Assembly (NCBI RefSeq): GCF_001543105.1
Contig: NZ_CP014159.1
Coordinates: 1,054,001 to 1,118,000, forward strand
Reading direction: 5' to 3'
Length of the DNA: 64,000 nucleotides
DNA from: Aerococcus christensenii
GTDB taxonomy: Bacteria; Bacillota; Bacilli; Lactobacillales; Aerococcaceae
This document shows, in pieces, positions 37,792 to 47,217 of the stretch. Made by a program: the position numbers and the translations under genes. Within the stretch, counting starts at the first letter, position 1. Every line of letters begins with the position of its first letter. Below the pieces are notes generated by a model, which did not search any database, was not told the DNA's origin, and saw nothing but the letters and a program-made list of their open reading frames with translations.

Positions 37792-38790
37792 TTAAATGCT
37801 ATCTCTAATGAATAATTCTGTTGGTACCAATATCTTCTTTTTTTTGGCGCTTGGATTAGCTATTTCTTTAATGAGTTGACTGACAGATTTTTTAGCTATG
37901 CTACTAGTATCTTGCTTAACACTGCTCAGTGTAGGAGAAGTATAGTTACAAAAATTCGAATTATCAAAACCAATAATTTTAAGTTCTTTTGGAATAGAAA
38001 CATTTAAATTTTTAGCTATTGAAATTGATAGAGCTGCAATATCGTCATTAATAGCGAAAATACCGTCAATATTATTTTTAGCTATTATATATCTAATAGC
38101 TTTGGTTATCTCATCAGTACTTTTATATCCTAATTCATAAACCTGATCGCGATAAAAAGGTAAATTATTATCAGAAATAGCTTGATTGAAGCCGCCTATT
38201 CTATCAATGGCAGAAGGGTTATCTTTATCATAGACTAAAATAACAGGGTGTGTGACATTTTTGTCTAATAAAGCTTTTGTAGCTTCGTAGGCTCCTTGAA
38301 AGTGATCGGAGGATATTAATGAAGCAGGAGTATTATGGCTAGGGCGTCTATCGATACAAATAAAAGGTGTTTCTTGTAAGAGAGGGTATTCGCTAATATC
38401 AAAGTTTTTTTCTCCTGAAATTATGATCAGACCATCCACATTTTTTGCTAAGAGAGTATTTATGTATTGAGTTTCTTTTTCTTTATTTCTATTTGTGCTG
38501 GTTATGATCGTTGAGTATCCAGCATTGAATAGGGATTTTTCAATTTCTTGCACTAGAGAACTAAAAAAGCTATTGGTTATGTCAGGGATTAATACACCTA
38601 TTGTATAGCTTTGATTTCCTCTTAAACTTTTGGCGCTGTAATTAGGGTGATAATCAGTTTCGTCAATTATTTTCAGAATTTTTTCTTCCGTTCTTTTAGA
38701 ATACTTTCCTTTTTTATTAATCACTCTTGAAACTGTTGCTATTGAATATCCGCTTAATTCAGCGATATCCTTAATCGATATTTTCTTCAT
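37792..38790 (-). CDS. LacI family transcriptional regulator of the adjacent sugar operon
   Basis: 332 residues: an N-terminal LacI helix-turn-helix (SIKDIAELSGYSIATVSRVI) and a periplasmic-binding-protein-like sugar domain (TIGVLIPDITNSFFSSLVQ onwards, NDDIAAL, IGFDN). It is divergent from the alsE-like operon and should repress it through the palindromes at 38837-38880. AT-rich compared with housekeeping genes here. The inducer is inferred to be a sugar phosphate of the allose/allulose pathway. Confidence 0.88.
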   Translation of the reverse strand: MKKISIKDIAELSGYSIATVSRVINKKGKYSKRTEEKILKIIDETDYHPNYSAKSLRGNQSYTIGVLIPDITNSFFSSLVQEIEKSLFNAGYSTIITSTNRNKEKETQYINTLLAKNVDGLIIISGEKNFDISEYPLLQETPFICIDRRPSHNTPASLISSDHFQGAYEATKALLDKNVTHPVILVYDKDNPSAIDRIGGFNQAISDNNLPFYRDQVYELGYKSTDEITKAIRYIIAKNNIDGIFAINDDIAALSISIAKNLNVSIPKELKIIGFDNSNFCNYTSPTLSSVKQDTSSIAKKSVSQLIKEIANPSAKKKKILVPTELFIRDSI

Positions 38791-38824
38791 TATACACTTT
38801 ATCTCACAATCTTTTTAAATATAG

Positions 38825-38880
38825 TTGACAATAATTATATGATAATGTTATCATATTTTGTGTTAAGGTAAACGTTTACC
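38825..38880 (+). promoter_or_regulatory. promoter with two palindromic operators for the sugar operon
   Basis: TTGACA (38825-38830) is 18 bases from TATCAT (38849-38854). A palindrome ATATGATA-ATGT-TATCATAT (38837-38856) covers the -10. A perfect 14-base palindrome GGTAAACGTTTACC (38867-38880) lies just after the expected start. The second has the form of a LacI/CcpA-family operator; repressor binding there would block transcription. Confidence 0.75.
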
Positions 38881-38924
38881 CTAGGTATTAAAACTTATTT
38901 TATGAAAAAAGTTAGGAGATACTC

Positions 38925-39578
38925 ATGGAAAAAATTTGGATTTGTCCGTCGATGATGTGTGCTAATTATGGAAATCTAGAAAAAGAAATTAAAGAATTGG
39001 ATGAAGCTGGCGCAGATGAATATCATTTAGATTTTATGGATGGAGATTTTGTACCTAATTTTGCAATGGGACTTCATGATTTAGAATTTATTCGTCAAGC
39101 AACTGATAAACTCATTGATGTTCATTTAATGATTTCTAATCCCTTTGAATATGTTGAATTCTTCGCTGATAAAGGCGCAGATATTATTTATTTTCATCCA
39201 GAAGCTGATATGCATCCAGCTAGAACTTTAGCGAAAATTAGTGCTAAGGGTAAAAAAGCTGGTATAGCTATTAATCCTGGGACTTCTATTGAAATGGTAA
39301 AAGAATTATTTCCATTATGTGATTACGTATTGGTCATGACTGTAAACCCTGGTTTTGCAGGGCAAAAATACTTACCTTTTGTGGATGATAAAATCGATCG
39401 CTTACTGGATTTAAAAGGAAAATATAATTTTGAAATAAGTGTTGATGGAGCGATTTCGCCGGAAAGGATTAAAACTTTATCTCAAAAGGGGGTTAGAGGT
39501 TTTATTTTAGGTACTTCCGCGTTATTTGGAAAAGAAAAAAGCTATAAAAAATTAATTCAAGAATATAAAAATTACTAA
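38925..39578 (+). CDS. alsE: ribulose-phosphate 3-epimerase family, probably D-allulose-6-phosphate 3-epimerase
   Basis: 217-residue TIM-barrel epimerase: HLDFMDGDFVPN (metal ligands), DVHLMISNP, MTVNPGFAGQKY and SVDGAIS. The family includes Rpe (ribulose-5-P) and AlsE (allulose-6-P to fructose-6-P). AlsE is preferred because the gene leads a LacI-controlled operon with an RpiB-like isomerase and a hexose PTS. The symbol rests on context, not on specificity residues. Confidence 0.75.
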   Translation: MEKIWICPSMMCANYGNLEKEIKELDEAGADEYHLDFMDGDFVPNFAMGLHDLEFIRQATDKLIDVHLMISNPFEYVEFFADKGADIIYFHPEADMHPARTLAKISAKGKKAGIAINPGTSIEMVKELFPLCDYVLVMTVNPGFAGQKYLPFVDDKIDRLLDLKGKYNFEISVDGAISPERIKTLSQKGVRGFILGTSALFGKEKSYKKLIQEYKNY

Positions 39579-39606
39579 GAAGCATTAATAAATATAAGGA
39601 GATACG

Positions 39607-40089
39607 ATGATGAAAATAGCAATTGGTGGAGATCACGTAGGACAATTATTAAAACCTGAAATTATCGAATTTTTAAAAAAGTTGGGGCATGAAGTTAAAG
39701 ATTTTGGAACCTATACGACTGAAAGAACAGATTATCCTATTTATGCTAAACAGGTAGCCGAATCAGTAGTTAACGGAGAATATGATAAAGGGGTATTAAT
39801 TTGTGGTACAGGTGTAGGTATTTCTATTGCAGCAAATAAAGTAAAAGGGGTTAGAGCTGTATGCTGTAGCGAACCTTATTCTGCCAAATTATCAAGACAA
39901 CATAATGATACTAATATCCTTGCATTTGGATCACGTGTAGTTGGTTTAGAATTAGCTAAAATGATTGTTGAAGAATGGCTTAGTGCGGAATACGAAGGTG
40001 GTCGTCATGCAAAACGTGTAGAAATGATCTCTGAAATTGAAGAGAAACAAAATTTAGATAATGATAGTAATATTAAGTTGAATTGTTAA
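39607..40089 (+). CDS. RpiB/LacAB family sugar-phosphate isomerase, probably allose-6-phosphate isomerase
   Basis: 160 residues: IAIGGDHVGQLLKPEI, YPIYAKQVAESV, the active-site Cys66 in CGTGVGISIAANK, SRQHNDTNILAFGSRV and EGGRHAKRVE. RpiB enzymes interconvert ribose-5-P/ribulose-5-P, and many also act on allose-6-P. In this operon it would feed allulose-6-P to the upstream epimerase. Two adjacent ATGs are possible starts after AAGGAG. Confidence 0.78.
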   Translation: MMKIAIGGDHVGQLLKPEIIEFLKKLGHEVKDFGTYTTERTDYPIYAKQVAESVVNGEYDKGVLICGTGVGISIAANKVKGVRAVCCSEPYSAKLSRQHNDTNILAFGSRVVGLELAKMIVEEWLSAEYEGGRHAKRVEMISEIEEKQNLDNDSNIKLNC

Positions 40090-40109
40090 AGAAAGGGAGG
40101 TGTCTAACA

Positions 40110-41468
40110 ATGACTACTAAAGAGATTGCTCAGTTTATACTAGATAAAGTTGGCGGTGAATCCAATATTAATAATGTTACTCACTGCGCTACACGATTAC
40201 GCTTTAATTTAAAAGACGAGTCTAAAGCAAATACCAAAGAAATTAATGCTAAAGATGATATTATTTCAGTCGTTCAAAAAGGGGGACAATATCAAATTAT
40301 TATCGGAAATAAAGTTACTCAAGTATACGATGAATTACAAAAAATAAGAGGAATAACAGATGAGTCATCGTCGATAGAAGAAGGCGAGAAAACCAAGCAA
40401 AATATTTTCACTGTTATTTCTGGTATATTTGCCCCTTTGTTATCAGCTTTTGCTGGTGCAGGTATTCTTCGTGGTTTGACCCTATTATCAGTTCAATTAG
40501 GCTGGATAGCTGAAACGTCAGGTACTTATAAAATTTTAACCATATGTGCTATGACGGTGTTTTATTTCTTACCCGTATTATTAGCGTATACGACAGCACG
40601 TTATTTTAATGTAAATGTTATATTTGCAATGATTATAGGCGCTGCTTTGATTCACCCTGATGTAATAGCTATGATGGGCAATATAGGAAATGGGGCTACA
40701 ACAAACTTCTTTGGTATACCAGTAGTCTTAATGAACTATTCCTCTACTGTCTTACCGATCGTTGTGGCTATATGGCTGTATTCTTATTTAGAAAAATTCT
40801 TGAAGAAAATTATTCCAGAAGGCGGACATTTAGTTTTTGTTCCGTTGTTTAGTTTCTTAATCATGATCCCATTTACACTTATGACTATTGGACCAGTTAC
40901 GGTATGGTTGAGTAACTTTATTGCTACAATTATTAACGGATTAATTGAGTCCAATGCACTTATTGCGGGGATTGTTGTAGGTGGAGGCTGGAATGCACTT
41001 GTTTCGGTGGGCTTACACTGGGCTGTCAACCCTATTATGATTCAAAATATAGCTCAACAAGGTTATGACTATATTGTTCCATTTACTTTCGCAACTAACT
41101 TTGCCATGATGGGGGCGGCTATTGGTGTATGGCTAAAAAGCAAACAAGGTAAGGTTAAGAAATTTGCTTTAACCACTGCTCTAACTATTGCATTTTCAGG
41201 AATTACAGAACCTGCTATTTATGGTGTAGCTATTCCTCGTAAACGTCCATTTGTCGCTGCTTTAATTGGAGGAGCTATCGGTGGTGCTTATTTAGGGCTT
41301 AATCATGTCACTGCTCATGCAATGGTTTTCGGTGGATTAACAACCTTACCAACATTTGTTGGTGGAGAACCAGGCAATTTTTTACATGCAGTCATCGGGC
41401 TTAGCATCTGTGTAGTTGTTTCAGCAGTACTAACTTATTTATTTGGTTTTAAAGAACCCGAAGTTTAA
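40110..41468 (+). CDS. PTS sugar transporter subunit EIIBC (glucose/beta-glucoside family)
   Basis: Imports and phosphorylates a hexose. The EIIB domain (about 1-80) has the phospho-Cys26 in NNVTHCATRLRF; the EIIC domain (about 100-450) has about ten helices with GGGWNALVSVGLHWAVNP and GITEPAIYGVAIP. There is no fused EIIA; that is supplied by the gene at 42554. GGGAGG precedes the ATG at 40110; the longer frame overlaps rpiB. Sugar specificity cannot be read from sequence. Confidence 0.9.
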   Translation: MTTKEIAQFILDKVGGESNINNVTHCATRLRFNLKDESKANTKEINAKDDIISVVQKGGQYQIIIGNKVTQVYDELQKIRGITDESSSIEEGEKTKQNIFTVISGIFAPLLSAFAGAGILRGLTLLSVQLGWIAETSGTYKILTICAMTVFYFLPVLLAYTTARYFNVNVIFAMIIGAALIHPDVIAMMGNIGNGATTNFFGIPVVLMNYSSTVLPIVVAIWLYSYLEKFLKKIIPEGGHLVFVPLFSFLIMIPFTLMTIGPVTVWLSNFIATIINGLIESNALIAGIVVGGGWNALVSVGLHWAVNPIMIQNIAQQGYDYIVPFTFATNFAMMGAAIGVWLKSKQGKVKKFALTTALTIAFSGITEPAIYGVAIPRKRPFVAALIGGAIGGAYLGLNHVTAHAMVFGGLTTLPTFVGGEPGNFLHAVIGLSICVVVSAVLTYLFGFKEPEV

Positions 41469-41498
41469 TTTTAAATATTAAATAAAGGAGCTTAATGT

Positions 41499-42461
41499 AT
41501 GTGACGACTAATAAATTGTAGTAAAAGCGAATTTAAAGAGGTTAGTAGTCAGGAATTAAAGGCAAGTATTAAAGCAAGTGAAGGCAGGGGAGTATTAGTT
41601 CAAAATTATGTTGGGTTTGGGTCATTAATCCAAGATACTACTAATGTTGAGTTGTCATTTGCATTTGGTGCAGATATGGTTTTATTTAATGGTTATCCAA
41701 TGGATGGGAGTCCTATGCCTGCTTTTGAAACGCCAATATATGAAGAGGGGCAAATTACAAATAAGTATTTATCTTTAAAGGAAATAAGAGAGATTACTAC
41801 AGGACCTTTAGGCATTTATCTAGAATGTGGTCTAGAAGATGATGCTAGTTCTTCAGCAGCATCAAGCGTGCAATTAATTCGTCCTGAACGAATTGCAAGT
41901 AGAAAGAACTTACTAAAACTTAAAGATGAAGGAGCAGATTTTGTTATTCTTGGAGGAAATCCAGGATCAGGAACGACTATGAATACAATAGTTGAAGCGA
42001 CAAGAAACGCTAAAGATATCTTAGGGGACAATATAATGATTTGGTCTGGAAAATGGGAAGATGGAACCAGAGAGAAAGTCCTAGGAGATCCTCTGTTCTT
42101 TGAAGAGTCTAAGAAATATATTAAAGAATTAATTGATGCTGGTGCTGATGTCATTTGCTTGCCTATGCCAGGATCTCGTACTGGCGTAGTAGTTAACGAG
42201 ATCAGAGAACTAGTGAAGTTAGCCCATACCTATAAAAATGGAGTTTTAGTAATGAACTTTTTAGATGGATCTGTGGAGGGGGCAGATGAAGATACTGTTC
42301 GCAAATGTGCAGTAATGTCCAAACAGACTGGTGCTGATATTCATGCTATTGGCGATGTTGGTATAAGTTGGATGCCCGTCCCTGAAAATATTTATCAACT
42401 ATGTCTTACAGTTAAAGGCAGAAGGCTAACTTGGTTAAAAATGGCTACTGGACATAGATAA
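41499..42461 (+). pseudogene. PTS-associated TIM-barrel-like protein (DUF7916-type) with stop at codon 2
   Basis: The family, often called PEP-phosphonomutase-like or misnamed haloacid dehalogenase-like, accompanies PTS operons. The expected start ATG at 41499 has AAAGGAG eight bases upstream, but codon 2 is TGA. From codon 3 the frame runs open to 42461 with the expected N-terminus RLINCSKSEFKE, then ASIKASEGRGVL, FAFGADMVLFNGYP and GDVGISWMPVPENIY. The first in-frame start-like codon after the stop is TTG at 41652, well inside the protein. So the gene is broken by one codon, or starts unconventionally. Family name recalled from memory. Confidence 0.68.
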
Positions 42462-42553
42462 ATAGGTACTAGAAAATTATATGGAATCAATACATATAGT
42501 ACTCTGATATAACGTCTTTACTAACTATAGTAGAATAGCTAAGGAGAAGATAA

Positions 42554-43048
42554 ATGTTTGGATTTTTTAAAAAAGAAAAGGCAATAAAAAAGAGTGTGCA
42601 CGCTTTTGCTAATGGAAAGTATGTAGCTCTTGAAGAAGTAGGGGATCCAGTATTTGCACAAAAGCTTTTAGGAGATGGGTTTGGGATTGAACCTATTGAT
42701 GGAAAAATTAAAGCTCCGATATCTGGAAAAATATCAATAGTTTTTCCAACAAAACATGCAATTGGAATTACTACTGATGAAGGGTTAGAGGTATTGCTTC
42801 ATTTAGGATTCAATACTGTTGAATTAAATGGCGAGCCCTTCAATTCGTTTGTTAAAGAAGGCGACCATGTTGAAACAGGTGATTTGTTAACCGAGATGGA
42901 TATTGAGTCTATTTACTCAGTAGAGAATGTTGAAAAAACTTGCGTTTTAGTTTTTACAAATGGAAATGATAAAATAGCATCAATTTCTTTTGAGAGCCTA
43001 GGGGAAATACACGCAGGAGATATCGCTTGCATGGTTACTTTAAAATAA
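42554..43048 (+). CDS. PTS EIIA component, glucose family (Crr-like)
   Basis: 164-residue phosphocarrier. The two active-site histidines are His68 in PTKHAIGI and His83 in LLHLGFNTVEL. APISGKI and NGEPF are also typical. It donates phosphate to the EIIBC of this operon and perhaps to others. AGGAGA before ATG. Last gene of the island; a terminator follows. Confidence 0.93.
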   Translation: MFGFFKKEKAIKKSVHAFANGKYVALEEVGDPVFAQKLLGDGFGIEPIDGKIKAPISGKISIVFPTKHAIGITTDEGLEVLLHLGFNTVELNGEPFNSFVKEGDHVETGDLLTEMDIESIYSVENVEKTCVLVFTNGNDKIASISFESLGEIHAGDIACMVTLK

Positions 43049-43093
43049 TGATGCATGAGGTAAGTTTCAAAAATTAAATAATTAGATAATTGA

Positions 43094-43135
43094 CCTCAAA
43101 AGTATAGATAAAATCTAACTTTTGAGGGCTTTTTA
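43094..43135 (+). terminator. terminator after PTS EIIA gene
   Basis: CCTCAAAAGT.ATAGAT pairs with ATCTA.ACTTTTGAGG, then CTTTTT. Confidence 0.85.
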
Positions 43136-43201
43136 TTTGAAATCTATTTTTGAAAAAAGTTGGAAGAAAAGTTTTTACTCTGAAATTCCCCCAGAATAGA
43201 T

Positions 43202-43450
43202 TTGAAAAGCATACGAAAGCGTGATAGAATACCAGTATATGAATAGGAATTGGACCTAGTAGCCAGTAAAGGTAAAAAAGCGAGGATGTGGTTGGTGAAA
43301 ACATCCTATCTGAATGGTGAACTCAGCCAAGGATTCAAGCACATGTGTGCCGTTTCACCCGCGTTAAGGGGAAGATAAGAACCAACGATAGGTGGTACCA
43401 CGATGCGTCGTCCTATTTATGCAACAGCATAGAAGGGCTTTTTTTGTACC
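43202..43450 (+). promoter_or_regulatory. promoter and T-box leader of leuS
   Basis: TTGAAA and TAGAAT are 17 bases apart (43202-43230). A stem I-like segment with GGATGT/ACATCC follows. The T-box core AGGTGGTACCACG (43390-43402) is clear. A terminator hairpin CCTAT..ATGC/GCATAG.AGG with T run ends at about 43447. CTC at 43322-43324 is a possible leucine specifier; that placement is tentative. Confidence 0.9.
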
Positions 43451-43490
43451 CTTTTTTAGGAATATCAGATAGTTGAGAGGAGTTAGAAGA

Positions 43491-45908
43491 ATGGTGTTTA
43501 ATCACAAGACAATCGAAAAGAAGTGGCAAAAGTATTGGCAGGAGAATAAAAGCTTTAAAACTTTGGAAGACAAAAGTTTACCTAAGTATTATGCCTTAGA
43601 CATGTTCCCTTATCCTTCAGGAGCAGGTCTTCACGTCGGGCATCCAGAAGGGTATACGGCAACAGATATTATGTCTCGGATGAAACGGGCTCAAGGCTTT
43701 AATGTTTTGCATCCCATGGGCTGGGACGCTTTTGGATTGCCAGCAGAACAATATGCCCTAACCACAGGACATACACCTAAGGGCTTCACAAAGAAAAATA
43801 TCAAAACTTTTAAACGACAAATTCAATCTCTAGGACTTTCTTATGATTGGGATAGAGAAATTACTACGACAGATCCTCATTACTATAAGTGGACTCAATG
43901 GATTTTCACAAAACTTTATGAAAAAGGCTTAGCTTATGAAGATGAGATTCTTGTTAACTGGTGCGAAGGTTTAGGAACTGTATTAGCTAATGAAGAAGTA
44001 ATTGACGGTAAGAGTGAACGGGGAGGTTTCCCAGTAGAACGCCGCCCAATGAAACAATGGGTCTTAAAGATTACCGCTTATGCAGATCGTTTGTTAGAAG
44101 GATTAGATGATTTAGATTGGCCAGAAAGCATTAAAGAAATGCAAAGAAACTGGATTGGCCGTTCAGAAGGGGCAGAAGTCACCTTTAAAGTTGCAGATAG
44201 TGATCAAAGCTTCCAAGTCTTTACCACTCGCCCAGACACTTTGTTTGGGGTAAGCTACTGTGCTTTAGCCCCAGAACATCCTCTCGTTAAAGAATTGACG
44301 ACTCCAGAGAATCAAGCGGCTGTAGAGGATTATATTGAGTCGATCAGTCATAAATCTGACTTAGAGCGGACAGACTTAGCCAAGGAAAAAACAGGTGTCT
44401 TCACCGGTTCCTATGCGATCAATCCTATTAATCAAGAGAAGTTACCAATTTGGGTAGCGGATTATGTCTTGATCTCTTATGGCTCAGGAGCTGTGATGGC
44501 CGTCCCTGGACATGATCAGAGAGACTATGAATTTGCACATCAGTTTGACCTTCCTATTAAACAAGTCATTGAAGGAGGAGATCTCTCCAAGGAAGCTTAT
44601 ACTGGAGACGGCAAGCATATTCATTCTGACTTTTTGGATGACTTAAACAAAGCAGACGCTATGCAAAGGGCAATTGCTTACTTAGAAGAAAAAGGCCTCG
44701 GTAAATCTAAAGTTTCTTACCGATTAAGAGACTGGGTCTTCTCTCGTCAACGTTATTGGGGAGAACCTATTCCTGTGATTCATTGGGAAGATGGGACAAC
44801 AACAGTTGTCAAAGAAGAAGATCTTCCTGTACTTCTACCAGAAGGCGGCGACATTAAATCTTCAGGAACTGGGGAATCGCCATTGGCCAATTTTGAAGAC
44901 TGGATTAATGTCTACGATGAAAAGACAGGTTTACATGGAAAACGGGAAACCAACACCATGCCACAATGGGCAGGATCTTCTTGGTACTTCCTTCGTTATT
45001 GTGATCCACACAATGGCAAAGAATTAATTAGTGAAGAAGCAGCCAAGTACTGGATGAATGTGGATCTCTACATTGGGGGAGCTGAACATGCCGTTCTTCA
45101 CTTATTGTATGCAAGATTTTGGAATCTCTTCCTCTATGATATCGGAATTTCTCCAACGCCTGAACCTTTCAAAAAATTATTTAACCAAGGGATGATTTTA
45201 GGAGAAGGCCATGAAAAGATGTCAAAATCTAAAGGAAATGTGGTCAATCCGGATGATATTGTCGAACGTTACGGAGCAGATACGCTTCGCCTTTATGAAA
45301 TGTTTATGGGACCTTTGGATGCGTCGATTGCTTGGAGCGAAGAAGGGCTAGCAGGGGCTCGTCGGTTCTTGGATCGTGTATGGCGTTTGTTTGTAGATAG
45401 CGAAGGACGCTTGAGAGATCATGTCACAACTGTCAATACGGGTGAACTCGACAAGATTTACAATCAAACTGTTAAGAAAGTTACAGAAGATTTTGAAAAA
45501 CTTCATTTCAATACAGGAATTTCTCAATTAATGGTCTTCGTTAATGAGGCCAATAAGGTGGACAATTTACCTTATGAATATGTGAAGGGCTTTATTCAAT
45601 TATTAGCACCTGTAGCCCCACACTTAGGTGAAGAACTCTGGGAAATTGTGACCGGTCAACAAGGAATTTCCTATGTACCATGGCCAACTTATGATGAAAG
45701 TCAACTTCAAGAAGAAGAAGTGGAAGTTGTGGTTCAAGTGAACGGGAAGATCCGTGAGCGTTTAATGACTCCGACAGATTTGGACCGTGAAGGCTTAAGG
45801 GAATTTATTCAAAAACAAGCCAGTGTTCAATCTCTCATTGCAGACAAAACTGTTGTTAAAGTGATTGCTGTACCGGGTAAATTAGTGAATTTTGTGGTGA
45901 AGGGATAA
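43491..45908 (+). CDS. leuS: leucine--tRNA ligase
   Basis: Class I synthetase charging tRNA-Leu. HIGH as [12 protein letters not shown] in the N-terminal catalytic core, editing domain with [12 protein letters not shown], zinc region and KMSKSKGN. The start at 43491 (805 residues) has GAGAGGAG eight bases upstream; the frame begins at 43473. T-box controlled. pdxY-like gene follows 19 bases later. Confidence 0.97.
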   Translation: MVFNHKTIEKKWQKYWQENKSFKTLEDKSLPKYYALDMFPYPSGAGLHVGHPEGYTATDIMSRMKRAQGFNVLHPMGWDAFGLPAEQYALTTGHTPKGFTKKNIKTFKRQIQSLGLSYDWDREITTTDPHYYKWTQWIFTKLYEKGLAYEDEILVNWCEGLGTVLANEEVIDGKSERGGFPVERRPMKQWVLKITAYADRLLEGLDDLDWPESIKEMQRNWIGRSEGAEVTFKVADSDQSFQVFTTRPDTLFGVSYCALAPEHPLVKELTTPENQAAVEDYIESISHKSDLERTDLAKEKTGVFTGSYAINPINQEKLPIWVADYVLISYGSGAVMAVPGHDQRDYEFAHQFDLPIKQVIEGGDLSKEAYTGDGKHIHSDFLDDLNKADAMQRAIAYLEEKGLGKSKVSYRLRDWVFSRQRYWGEPIPVIHWEDGTTTVVKEEDLPVLLPEGGDIKSSGTGESPLANFEDWINVYDEKTGLHGKRETNTMPQWAGSSWYFLRYCDPHNGKELISEEAAKYWMNVDLYIGGAEHAVLHLLYARFWNLFLYDIGISPTPEPFKKLFNQGMILGEGHEKMSKSKGNVVNPDDIVERYGADTLRLYEMFMGPLDASIAWSEEGLAGARRFLDRVWRLFVDSEGRLRDHVTTVNTGELDKIYNQTVKKVTEDFEKLHFNTGISQLMVFVNEANKVDNLPYEYVKGFIQLLAPVAPHLGEELWEIVTGQQGISYVPWPTYDESQLQEEEVEVVVQVNGKIRERLMTPTDLDREGLREFIQKQASVQSLIADKTVVKVIAVPGKLVNFVVKG

Positions 45909-45927
45909 AGACTAAGGAGGAGAGAAC

Positions 45928-46800
45928 ATGCGCAATGTGTTACTCGTTCATGATATCTCTTGTTATGGAAAGTGTTCTTCAACAGTTGCCCTACCTTTAC
46001 TTAGTATGATGGGAGTGAGTGGGACACTTCTTCCCACGTCACTTCTCTCTACTCATACAGGCTCAGGTTTTGAAGGATTTACTTTCTTGGATTTAAGTGG
46101 AGAAATGAAAAAAATTGTGGCTCACTGGAAGCGACTAGGCCTGCAATTTGATGCCGCTTATGTTGGATATTTAGGAAGCAGTGATCAGATTGACTTCCTC
46201 ATTCAAGAACTTCCAAGCCTATTGAAGCCAGGCGCTAAGTTTTACTTAGATCCTGTGATGGCAGATAATGGAGAATTTTATACAGGTTTCGATGCGGCGT
46301 ATGCTCAAAAAATGAAGAGTTTAGCGCAACTGGCAGATGTCTTGCTTCCTAATCAAACGGAATTGGCATTGTTATTTGACCTCCCTTATCAGGAAGGCGT
46401 AGCTGGTTTGGAAGATATTCAATCTGCCGTCGATACGCTTAGTCATCAGAGCAAGTCAACCGCTCTTATCGTGACTGGGGCTGGTTATGACGGTCAGGGA
46501 CAAATAGGAGCCTATGTTTCTGATCCATCCACTCACACTGAGAAACTTTTACAGGCCCCCTTTATTGCTGGCCGCTTCCATGGGACGGGTGATATTTTTG
46601 CTAGTCTTGTAGTGGGAGCAATGGAAAATGGGGCTTCCTTAGAAGAAAGCACAAAATTTGCGGTGGACAGCTTGAGTCAAGTCGTTCAAACTTCTATTCA
46701 AAAACCTAAGGTCAACCAAGAAGGAATGGCTTTCGAAGCTTTTGGAGAAAAATTTGCAACTTTTGCACAGTCTTGTCGTGAGAAGAGAGCAGAAGGTTAG
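45928..46800 (+). CDS. pdxY: pyridoxal/pyridoxamine kinase
   Basis: Ribokinase-fold vitamin B6 salvage kinase: N-terminal HDISCYGKCSSTVALPLLSMMG, DPVMADNGEFY, LLPNQTELALL, TGAGYDGQGQ, and the C-terminal anion hole FHGTGDIFASLVVG. 290 residues. GGAGGAG before ATG. Probably cotranscribed with leuS. The specific substrate form (pyridoxal, pyridoxamine or pyridoxine) is not resolvable; the symbol is a family-level choice. Confidence 0.9.
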   Translation: MRNVLLVHDISCYGKCSSTVALPLLSMMGVSGTLLPTSLLSTHTGSGFEGFTFLDLSGEMKKIVAHWKRLGLQFDAAYVGYLGSSDQIDFLIQELPSLLKPGAKFYLDPVMADNGEFYTGFDAAYAQKMKSLAQLADVLLPNQTELALLFDLPYQEGVAGLEDIQSAVDTLSHQSKSTALIVTGAGYDGQGQIGAYVSDPSTHTEKLLQAPFIAGRFHGTGDIFASLVVGAMENGASLEESTKFAVDSLSQVVQTSIQKPKVNQEGMAFEAFGEKFATFAQSCREKRAEG

Positions 46801-46839
46801 AGAAAAATTAGTAAAATTTTATTTATTTTGATTATAAGG

Positions 46840-46906
46840 AACTCTTTAGGAAGTAACAAGTTCTTGCTAGTGGATAGCGAGCTGTTGAAGTCTAAAGAGT
46901 TTCTTT
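46840..46906 (+). terminator. terminator after pyridoxal kinase gene
   Basis: AACTCTTTAG pairs with CTAAAGAGTT around an inner CTTGCTA/TAGCGAG stem, then CTTTTT. Confidence 0.75.
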
Positions 46907-47070
46907 TTATTTTGTAGAATAATCGGAAATAGGAAAGCTTGTGTAGAAAAGTATAAAGAAGAGAGAATGGGATAATTTATATTCTATGAGGTTCTTATTT
47001 CTATAAAAATATAAATAAAGAATCGTTTTCTAAAAATGGATGTTTTAAGATAAAAAGGACATTAACAGCA

Positions 47071-47099
47071 TTGACAATAAATGATAAGGGCAAGATAAG
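47071..47099 (+). promoter_or_regulatory. promoter of the secreted-protein locus
   Basis: TTGACA is 17 bases from GATAAG. The stretch 46907-47217 otherwise holds only AT-rich leader sequence; I see no other gene there. Confidence 0.45.
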
Positions 47100-47217
47100 A
47101 AGGCGCTTTCTTGAAAACTAGGTATAAAGAGTTTTATAAATTTATTTGAAAATTGATGCATCGATTAGAAAAGTAGATGAACGTTTTAGCGAATGTGATA
47201 CCCAATGGAGGACTGAT

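Noticed and set aside
43074-43304. Minus-strand open frame in the leuS leader
   Set aside because: It covers the EIIA terminator and the T-box promoter region and has no coding character.
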